The translations under genes were made by a program, and so were the position numbers. Positions 13,301 to 25,100 of a stretch of 64,000 nucleotides of DNA are shown here, one piece after another; within the stretch, counting starts at the first letter, position 1, and every line of letters starts with the position of its first letter. The stretch covers positions 43,840,227-43,904,226 of the forward strand of contig OY759265.1 of NCBI GenBank assembly GCA_963662155.1, read 5' to 3'. Under the pieces are notes generated by a model. That model searched no databases. It saw only the letters and a list, made by a program, of their open reading frames with translations, and was not told the origin of the DNA. The DNA comes from Lamellibrachia columna. Its lineage: Eukaryota > Annelida > Polychaeta > Sabellida > Siboglinidae.

Positions 13301-15288
13301 ACAATTCATGGCATCATCACCAGCACATTAAAACATTACCCAATACCGACAATACTCGACAAAAACCTATTTGCATATACTGCATTACTGGAATACACTA
13401 CTTGCTAAAAATTCCTACTCTATATATTTATGTAACCTAAAAGGTGGGGCCATAACGCCTGATTAGCAATAAACCATCCCAACATCGAGGATGGAAGGGA
13501 AGTCATCTTCCACTCCGCACCAAAACCCTATGTGAACGGGCAGATAGCCGAATGAAAAGCCCAAAGTCCACTGGGAAAGCGTAATAGGGAAGGTGGTGAC
13601 TTCACTTCCACCGGTAATGTACAAAATGTTATCAAGCACGACACTAATAAACACATTAATATAACATTCAGCAGCAGAAATTGGGGAGGAGGGTGGGTCG
13701 AAAACTTGTAACACCGAGAAAGCAGGTCTGCTCTGCATGTATCAAACATTCGGAGTGAAGCTGCTTACTTTCAAACTGCGTCATTCGAATGACTGCCGCG
13801 CTCTGATTGGTTTAGCGGTGTCACGGGAGCGCTTATTCAGTCATCCTGGTATCTTTGCCTACGCTTAGATTAGCATAATAACCTATTGACCCTCACGTGC
13901 CCTGCCCGCGCCGCTGCCAGCATAAAATCATGTATGCAACCGTGGTCGCATACTCTCGTTTATGCAACCAACAACGCAAGCCAGGTGTAAGGATATGAAA
14001 AGGCCAAATAAATGACGTTTATTAAGAGTATGCCTAATGGCATATTATTCCGATTAAAAGCATGAAGTGTGGACCCTGTAACATGCGCCAAGCATGTGGC
14101 TGAGCCTCATACAAAGCCGCCTGGACACAATGCTCCCAGAGCCCACACTTCGACATAGCAATACAGTACATGTAGTAATATTCCTACAACACAAGACAAT
14201 TCATGGCATCATCACCAGCACATTAAAACATTACCCAATACCGACAATACTCGACAAAAACCTATTTGCATATACTGCATTACTGGAATACACTACTTGC
14301 TAAAATTCCTACTCTATATATTTATGTAACCTAAAAGGTGGGGCCATAACGCCTGATTAGCAATAAACCATCCCAACATCGAGGATGGAAGGGAAGTCAT
14401 CTTCCACTCCGCACCAAAACCCTATGTGAACGGGCAGATAGCCGAATGAAAAGCCCAAAGTCCACTGGGAAAGCGTAATAGGGAAGGTGGTGACTTCACT
14501 TCCACCGGTAATGTACAAAATGTTATCAAGCACGACACTAATAAACACATTAATATAACATTCAGCAGCAGAAATTGGGGAGGAGGGTGGGTCGAAAACT
14601 TGTAACACCGAGAAAGCAGGTCTGCTCCGCATGTATCAAACATTCGGAGTGAAGCTGCTTACTTTCAAACTGCGTCATTCGAATGACTGCCGCGCTCTGA
14701 TTGGTTTAGCGGTGTCACGGGAGCGCTTATTCAGTCATCCTGGTATCTTTGCCTACGCTTAGATTAGCATAATAACCTATTGACCCTCACGTGCCCTGCC
14801 CGCGCCGCTGCCAGCATAAAATCATGTATGCAACCGTGGTCGCATACTCTCGTTTATGCAACCAACAACGCAAGCCAGGTGTAAGGATATGAAAAGGCCA
14901 AATAAATGACGTTTATTAAGAGTATGCCTAATGGCATATTATTCCGATTAAAAGCATGAAGTGTGGACCCTGTAACATGCGCCAAGCATGTGGCTGAGCC
15001 TCATACAAAGCCGCCTGGACACAATGCTCCCAGAGCCCACACTTCGACATAGCAATACAGTACATGTAGTAATATTCCTACAACACAAGACAATTCATGG
15101 CATCATCACCAGCACATTAAAACATTACCCAATACCGACAATACTCGACAAAAACCTATTTGCATATACTGCATTACTGGAATACACTACTTGCTAAAAT
15201 TCCTACTCTATATATTTATGTAACCTAAAAGGTGGGGCCATAACGCCACCGTTCACCGAAACCTGTGAACACCCCCACCAATATAAAA

Positions 15289-15327
<39 letters not shown>

Positions 15328-16077
15328 ATATATACCCTTGTACTTGTCAAATATCTATCTGTTCTGTTATCAACATATCCACACTGCTGGCAATTAGACA
15401 ATCAGTAGATAATGTGCTCCGCTAATTTATTGACCTCAGTGCAAACGAATACTTTCTTATGTCCAGTCACTGTTTTACCTAGTTTAACCCTTTTTATCCG
15501 GAATATGCATCAGTGCATAGATGCTCTACTTTCCGGAATACGCATCCATGCACAGTTCATCGTATTCACCTGTTGTCGTATTCATCTGTTGTGATTTTCC
15601 GTTTTATGACAGTGACATGATATACTGTGTGATAGCCACGAGGTATGCCTAGCTTCCTGTAAAGGTGGCAGCCAGGAATAGTTTATTTATCTTATCATTA
15701 TAATGAAATTTCAACACATATTCTTCAAATTTTCAAACGCGCCACTAGTGCACATTTTGAAATGGCCGACGCAGGTGGAACAGAGCGTGAATGTAGCAGT
15801 CAGTTTACCGGCATGAAAAGTGCATTTTATTGACGGTTTATGCAGTGAAATGTGTGATAGTGGATCAACTTAGCCATGTGTCAAATTAACTTCTGGAAGT
15901 TCACTGCCTGGCAACCTATTTGGTGGTGATGACAACGATGGGAACAACTTTGAAATTGTAATGTGACCAACGCCACTGGATCGGGCCATAAATATACTGT
16001 CTTACTGTATATTGGCAATCTAAGCATGGAATTGTGTGAGGATGTGGAAGATCAGTGCCAGTCATCCCATTTGGTAG

Positions 16078-16115
<38 letters not shown>

Positions 16116-19100
16116 TGAACAATTTCAAATTGATCATGTATTACAGTTTTTGAACTGATGTGTTTGTATTATAAATGCCACAGTTCCTTTCATAATTGTC
16201 TTAGAGATCTAGTGTCTGCTGTATATTGTAGATATTTTATTTGCATTGAACTTCTGTACTCACATTTTACGTGTGTTTACCCAACAGAAAATGATTAAAA
16301 ACGTTGAAATGTGAGAGGATGTTTTGTTTATGCAATTCTATTAGACTTGTTTATTTCAAACATTAAAAATGTTTTTGTTAGGTAAGTTAAGGTGATTTAA
16401 ATTATACTTTCAGAAAGGCATGTATCTTAGCTTTCATGCCAGGAACACGAGTTTAAAATTTGACTGATTGTTCTGAATAAAAGGATTAAGTTTGAAGAAA
16501 CTTCTACCAATATGTTCATAACCATTCGGTATTTGAATGTTATTGCAGTGATGCATGTTGTTTAATGTTATGTATCCTACAGAGAGTGCTGCATTGTTGT
16601 GTAATGCAGTGATGTGTGTTGTTTTAATGTTATGTATCTTACAGAGAGTGTGCTTTATTGTTGTGTAATGCAGTGATGCTTATTATTGCAGCACTGAAGG
16701 AACACCTGCAACAAGCGAGACAACACGTGGACCAGTACAAGGCGATCGCCAGCAGTCTCGAACAGACCCTCGCCAAACAGAACCAGGTAAACAGTACTAG
16801 ACAATGCCAAGTTATGATGCACTGATATAGTCAACCCAAGTAAAAGTATTTTGAGAAAGCAGTACATATTCAGTGGTACAGTATAAAACTTTTCATTCAC
16901 AGAGATTTGTGCAAATTTTACTGCCAGTTTAACTGCGATTTGTAATTTTCTGTATGCGTGCGTAAAAGCTCACTCGCATGTATGCATGCACACTAAAACA
17001 CGTATGTTTATTACAGAATATATAATAGGTGATGTCTGGTTAAGTATTCTTTTAGTCATGGAACTCTTGTTTGTGTAGGCCAATGAGAAACTGAAAGAAA
17101 CGCTGCAGCGAGCTATACAGGAGGAGATGACAGGTAGGATGGAGAGCTGGACTAATTCTGTATCATTTTAAAAATCTCCCTCAATTGACATGGCCCATCG
17201 CCAATTTTGTTTGATGTTCAAATCTGTAGTGTATGCATAGTTTAAGTAGTATACAGTCAGTTTATTAAAAAAGTTTTACATTTGTTAAAATCACTGAACA
17301 AATTGACTTTGGTTGGGTATCTTACAAAAGTGTTAATAGCCGTATGCTATAGTGTATAGACATGTATCTCTTGGCTATTTGTTTGCCAAATTTGACCGGG
17401 CCTGGTCAGAAATAATTTAATAGTTTGTCCGATGATTTCATCAAAAGTAAATAACAGATTTGTACAAATGAGCTGTCATTTCGTAGTGAATACTAGATAC
17501 CATATTCGACCTAATAAGCGTAGAGTATGCTTGAAAAAAATTGGGCCATGTCAGAAATCTGTGTGAATGTGTTTCTCTAGACATGTTAAGGTTTGGTGAC
17601 TAGTGTAGAACAACTGAAAAGTGGTACCAACTGTTTAACACCAGATGGCGTCACTTCAGTTCTAGTCTAATTACAATAATTATGGATCCTGCTGATTAAA
17701 AAAGGGGGTGTACAGTAATTAGGGCATGTACCCTTAATAGGTCGAGTACGGTCAAATTCTTCATGAAATGAGTCTGAAAAGAGACGAGTAAAAAATGGAT
17801 TGTGAAGTTTTGGTTGTTGTTTCAGAGCGGGAACGACTGCAGGAGAGAGTGGAACAACTGGAGAAAGAAAATCAGAATCTACTCGCAGACAACTATAGCG
17901 TCAATGAACAGAGTCACACCAAGGTGAGGCATGGCAGTTGTTTATTTTAGTAGTTTATCATTAGTAAAGGTAAATGAGGGTGGCTATTTTATGTGTCGTA
18001 AGTGTTGTAGTTTTTTATAAAACATTTAATTAAGTAACGTTTATTGGTTGTTGGTCATAGTCATAACAGAAATGTCAATAGATATGTTTTCACTGGTGTT
18101 TTATGCATTGTTAACAAAACATAACGACCATTTTTAATATTGACATGTCGTTGGCGCTGATATTTGCCAGATTAAGAACATGATATCTTTAGGTAGATAT
18201 GATACTGATGTGTACTGGAATCACAGTAACCAAACAATACGAATTTACACTGGTTGGAATAACGCGCTGGATCTAAAAGTGCGGTCGTCACTATGGAAAA
18301 CATCGTCAGCGTTTCCAAGAAGTCAGGGATTTCCAAAAGGACTATTTTTTAAAGGATGGATTGGCCAAATTCGATGTTTGTGCTGGGTGATTATTTGTAT
18401 CCACTATAGGGATGGACTCTGCGGGATCTTTTCTAGAGTAATGCTGACTCGTTTCCTGCTGGTTTAGTTTTAGCCATGTTATCAATGTGCAGTCTTCCTG
18501 TGCTTGGTTACATTTTTTTATTTTTAAATCATGACATACTTAGTTTCACACACACACGTGCGCGCACACACACACTATGTTTTATACATTGGCAAACACA
18601 TACATTCATTATATACCAAGTCATACACATAATCATGTACGTGCCATTAAAATGTGTGTTTTGATCCGTGCTCTACTCCCTCCAACTTCGCTCCCTTTTC
18701 ATTCTTGTCCGAGACAAACTGCCATTAATTTGAAACAAACATTGGAACTTGGGTTTTCTTGGTTACTGCTTTGGAAATCACTCCTGGTTAGTGTTAGGTT
18801 AGCAGGAAACAATACAATTTTATCATCATCTGAAGACTTAACTTTTCAGCCGTGCTTTAGCTCGCTAGCTGATTCATCCATCTGTTTACAGCTCTAACAG
18901 TTTATATCGATTTCGAGTTTGAAATTAACCCTTTTCCTTTTTCTGCACCTCTGAGTTTGGTTTTCCAAGGATTTAGACTTGATAGAAGTCTTCATATTAT
19001 TCGTATCCTGCCGTTCTTGCTGTAGAATGCCGAGCTACAGACACAACTGCTCACTCTACAGCCTGAGCTGGAGGAGGCGATCAAAAGGCGTGAAGCAGCC

Positions 19101-22100
19101 ATCGCCAACGAACAGGCGGCACGCAGAGACAGCGAGGAACAGGCCAGACTGGCACGCGAGGTATGTGGACTGTTGACCTGGGTGCTTGGGGAAAATATTA
19201 CTTATGTCATAATGTTTTTCATGGTGTTTGATAGATTAGCCCCATGCATGGTGTCCTTTTCAATGATCTCTCACAATTGTGTTTGGACAACCACTTTTAT
19301 AGGTTAGTTGACCCCCGAGAAGGACGAAATGTTTCAGAAGGTACCTGGATGTTGCTACGTGAACTCATCATGTTTTCAACTAGCTATTACAACTAATACA
19401 GCTAATTCAACTAATACAACTGATACAGCCAATACACCTAATACAACTAATACAGCTAATACAACTAATACACCTAATACAACTAATACAGCTATTACAA
19501 CTAATACAGCTAATACAGCTATTACAGCTAATACAGCTAATACAGCCAACACACCTAATACACCTAATACAATAAATACAGCTAATACAACTAATACAAC
19601 TAATACAGCCAATACACCTAATACAACTAATACACCTAATACAACTAATACAGCTATTACAACTAATACAGCTAATACAGCTAATACAGCCAACACACCT
19701 AATACACCTAATACAATAAATACAGCTAATACAACTAATACAGCTAATACAGCCAATACACCTAATATAACTAATACAACTAATACAGCTATTACAACTA
19801 ATACAGCTGTTACAGCTAATACAGCCAACACACCTAATACACCTAATACAATAAATACAATAAATACAGCTAATACAACTAATACAGCCAATACTGCTAA
19901 TACAACGGTGTGTCGCTACTGCTACTGAGTGGAAAATATACATCAATAAATATTATTACAAAATAGTTGCTGTCGCATTGACAGACTATGCCAGTGAGGT
20001 ATGTGTGTTCGTTCTGTGAGCCGTGTCATTGAAATTGCTAATACCACAGCAGACAGTCAAATTATCAATTATCAAATTATCTTTAGACTGTTATCAAAAT
20101 TAATTGTATACGATCAGTTTGGACAATTGTTTGACTTGACAACCTAATAGTTTTTGTTGGCATTAGAAGATGGTGTTCTGTTATTTGGGATTTCCCCCAG
20201 GAGGAGGAAGTGAAATATAGAGAGAACTGATTTTGTGTTAACAGGCTCAAGAGAAGTACGAAAGAGAGCTGATGTTGCATGCTGAAGCTGTGGATTCACT
20301 CACCACTGCAAAACAGAAGGTAAGTGAAACAAGGTTGGGGAAAATCATAGGGAGATTTGTGGAAAAAGGTATTTATGGTGATCATAGGGAAATTATTGTA
20401 ACTGGAGGCATCTATGGTGAAAATGTTGTAAGCTAAATTATTGTAACTGGAGGCATCTATGGTGAAAATGTTGTAAGCTAAATTATTGTAACTGGAGGCA
20501 TCTATGGTGAAAATGTTGTAAGCTAAATTATTGTAACTGGAGGCATCTATGGTGAAAATGTTGTAAGCTAAATTATTGTAACTGGAGGCATCTATGGTGA
20601 AAATGTTGTAAGCTAAATTATTGTAACTGGAGGCATCTATGGTGAAAATGTTGTAAGCTAAATTTCCACAAAGAAAAATGACAAAACACTGGAAAGAGAA
20701 CGTGTGCAAGAATGTGAATGCAAACTTGTCTAAAAAACCAAAAGCGATATTGTTATAGCATTGATATAAAACTACTTTTATTAAAGCATGTGTTTTCAAA
20801 TGAACACAGAACACTCTATGGTAATTATGACAAAACCTAAACATTATTTATTCGTCCACTAAAAGGTGTATACATTTAAAAACAAAATATTGTCTCGATG
20901 ACATTTATATGATGTTGATAAAGAGATTGAGTGTCTTACCACTTGCAAGAAGTTGTTAACACAATATCACGTCTTTGTAGTTGGACGGGTTCGATGTTCT
21001 TCTGACAGAGGCGAACGAGTTGGCCAGAATTGCCAAGAAAACACTGGAAGACGCTCGGGTAAGATCACATACTCATTGAGTTACATATGTGAGGTTTTTT
21101 AAGATTTTGTATTAGTTGAGTCTGTTAAAAACCAGTGGAAGATTGTCAGGGAGATATCAAGATGACATTTACAGTAGGTAATTTTGTCGATGATGTTGAC
21201 TTTTCATTGTATGGAGATGGTGTGGTCTGTAATATAGTGTGTCACATAACGATTCTGATTTATTTTTAATGGAATATTCCTACTGAAATCTCTGTCACTT
21301 AGAGGTTTTTTAATACAACGATTATGAATAGCAGTAGTTGTCTCTATTTTCAGATGACAGCAGTGATCAGAATGTGTTGCTATTCTAAACATAAGCCATT
21401 GTTCAAGATTTGTTTATTGGACCAATAACATTAATGTTATCCTTATCCATTTAACATATTCTATTTATGGGGATTTTTTTTACGTAACGTACATAACATT
21501 TCAACAATTAATAGATATTGGATCAAGTAACAAAATAAACAGTATCAATGATCTGTAGCTACAAATTTTATATTATGTAATTATCGGTGAAGATCTGGGA
21601 GACTATCATAGGAGCCAACCAGTTGTACACAATGGAACATCACTATTAAGATCACCCTCGGGAATGACCCAGTGACCTGAACAGCAGGGTGTCCGTATTA
21701 TCAGGACTAATGTCCTATACTTTACTGTTATGGAGATAATTTGGAGCTGTCCCAAGGTGAAAGGTGGAAAGATGGCTGTATTACCGAGGTGACCATAAAG
21801 CGAGGTTCCACACTACATCTGCTTCCTCCGTACAGTTGGCGTGGGCCGTCCAGGAACAGAGCCAAAAGGAAGAGAATGTTAAGCTGCGAGTGTCCGTACA
21901 GGAACTGCAACGACAGAACCAGATCCTCCACGAGCAGATGGAACAGGTCGGTGTCCGCAAGAATGTGTTCTTTTTCTTAGTCTCACTATTTGTTAGGCCT
22001 GCTTTTCTCATTTAAGAGGACGATTCATCATTAGAGATTTGTAATGTTTTTTGAGATTTGTAATATTTTATTAATGCACGACCAGTGCAGTCTGAAAATG

Positions 22101-25100
22101 TTCAGACTGTGAATGAAACATAAATAAACATAGGAAAGAAAAAATTATTGGTCATACATCGATAAAAACAGGAAATCCACTCGTCTGTAGTTGTCTGCAG
22201 AAGTTGCATCAGATGATTATCCACATTGATTGTGTGTTGTAGTTGGCCACTCATATGGTGTGACTACAAGAGTATCTGACTTCAGTTGTTTAATCACATT
22301 AATCTTGTTTTGCAGTTGTCCACTCAGATGGTGCGACTACAAGAGGTTCAGGCCAGTCAAGAGAAGGAATCTGCCGAGTTGGCGGAGACAGTGGCATCCA
22401 ATCCAAGTGAACAGTCATCTGAGAACCTTCTGGAAGTCATCAGGTGATGTCTTTGATAACATAGCCAATGTTGATCATTGCTACTAGTAAACTAAGACTT
22501 GTGTATAATGCAAATAATGAACAATATATTTGTTATGGGTTTATCGCTATGGTCAGGACCAGATAGTTAATCATGAATTAAACACATACGGTCAAGATAG
22601 AAGATATTCCTTATTTTACTGTATTCTAGTAATTTTTATGTTTTGATCAGCTAGTTGTTTTGTTGTTATAGAAGCTTGTAAATATTATAAAGACTAGAAG
22701 AAATTATCAATATTCTGATGATTAGCCAATGCATTATTAGCTGTTATGTCCTTTCCTCTTCAGAGGCATATTTGTCTAATCACTGGTGTGATTGTGGAAA
22801 CAGCAGGCACACTGGTGTAGGGGACATAGATTATATGTTGGTTACAAGGACTTGAAGTTGAGATGTACTTCTAGTTAAAGGCACCAACAACATTTATACG
22901 ATTGTGATGTTTATTTGTAAATTTCTATATATGTTAATATATAATAAATATAAAACTCCTCAATTGATTTAGCCCACTGTGACTCAGGTTTGTTGATGTT
23001 CAGATATGTAGTTTGTGACTAGTTTAAATAGCATGCGTAGTGGGTTTCATAAAATAGTGCATACTTTTGTTAAAAACGTAGAAAGAATTGACTTTGATTT
23101 GGTCAAGAATAATTTAATAGTGACATTTGCATGAACGAACTAGCATGTCATAGTGGACACTAGATAGGTGTCATTTTTGTGTGAAATGGTTCTACAATGA
23201 GAGGGGCGAAAATTAAATTGAGGACCTTTAGGTAGCAGTGCCAACATGGAGTGAGTTGACAGTATAATTGAGGAGGACCTTTAAGTTGCAGTGCCAACAT
23301 GGAGTGAGTTGACAGTATATTTGAGGAGGACCTTTAAGTTGCAGTGCCAACATGGAGTGAGTTGATAGTATAACTGAGGAGGACCTTTAGGTTGCAGTGC
23401 CAACATGGAGTGAGTTGACAGTATATTTGAGGAGGACCTTTAGGTTGCAGTGCCAACATGGAGTGAGTTGACAGTATAATTGTGTGTTCAGGTTCTTGAG
23501 ACGTGAGAAGGAGATTGCCGAGGCGAGGTTTGAGGTGGCACAGGCGGAGAGCACGAGACTCCGACAACAGTTTGACCACATGCAGAAACAGCTGGACGAG
23601 ACGACGAAGACGCTGACTGAGGAGCGCGAGAAAGTGCAGGTAGACACACTTCACATCATGCTGTGTATATTTTACAAAGTTTTCATTGAGACACAACTCA
23701 CAATGTGGTCAGATTTGTGTGTGTGTCATGTCTGTGAAAATAAGAAGTTAAAAACGTTGTGCTACTAATTTTGAAATCAGGGAAAGAATTTATTTCAATC
23801 ATTTGAATAGCCTTTTCAGCAAATTAATTTAATGGTTTGATAATTGCATCAAGACTAAACATCAGATTTGTACAAATGAGCCAGCATGTCTTAGTGGATC
23901 ATACTACGTAGGTTTGATTTTTTTTGTGATCAGCATTACCAAATGGTTTGGTGATTCTTAGGTGAACCTCCAGACGGCAGCACAGCATGCGGAGTTGATG
24001 CGGCGAGTTGAGACACTCAATCTGCTGCAGGACAGCAACAAGTTGATGAGGGAGGAGAAACAGAGGATGGCACAGCAGCTGCGCGACCTTGAGGCCAAGG
24101 TTAGTGCAGGGGATGGTAGATCAGGTGACCTTGGTAATTCATCAGACTTTGTAGTGAAGAGACAGGTAAAATTAAATATATTAATGATTTGGATTAAAGT
24201 ATGAAGTGTAACATATGTAGTAATAAAATTAAATAAAAACATTGTTAAATATCTGATAACATGAAGCAGCAATAGTCATATTTAATGTTGAAAGAAACGC
24301 AAAATACATAAATGTTTTCAATTTGATCTGTTAGTTTTCCATTTATAGAAATATTGGAAATATAAAAAGTAGAATGTCTTGTTTAGATACTGGTGAGTTC
24401 TTTAGTAGCATTTGTTTCCTTTGTTTTTGAGCTATACAAGTCTAATCATTAGTGTGCGTGTGAGAGAGGACAGCAGGCACACTGGTGTAGGGGACATAGA
24501 TTATATGTTAGTTACAAGGACTTGAAGTTGATATTTATTTCTAGTTAAAGGCACCAACAACATTTATACAATAATGTGATGTTAAATTTTTTATGTCATA
24601 AATTTAAATATATTAAATATATATATCTTTGGTTTTAGAAATGTGGTTTATGACACTGAAAATACTTTGATAAAATATATGACCTATTCTATCAATATTG
24701 TTAATGGACCCATGTTGTCTGAATGGGCATGAGCACTTTATTGTTTATAATGGTGATAAAAAATATGAAAATATATATACTATAATTAAATAATGTCAAT
24801 GGTACAAACCAGTTTATTTGTTTCCTGCATGGTCAGAATTATACAATGCAATAATTACCCTGATTTTGATAGGGTTTGCATTATTTATTTTGCTGGTGTT
24901 TAACATTGTTTTGTAAGAAGAATTGTTCCTTTGTATTTCATTACAAAGCAATGTTCAGTGCTCTCCTGGTTGCTCTGGTCTGTTCGCAGAATCTGTCATG
25001 TGTCCAAAAATCCAACTATTTGTCCATTCTCTCTCCACGTGCTACAGATGAGTTATTTTCACTTTAAGTTACAACTGTATGAATTTCATTACAAATGTGT

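Noticed and set aside
10516..15197. Repeated frames of 69, 73 and 91 codons in every satellite unit
   Set aside because: They recur only because the DNA repeats. They have no recognisable domain or gene-like signals, and lie on both strands of an intron.
10383..15247. CRISPR-like direct repeats
   Set aside because: Units are 894 bp and contiguous with no spacers, inside an animal gene intron.
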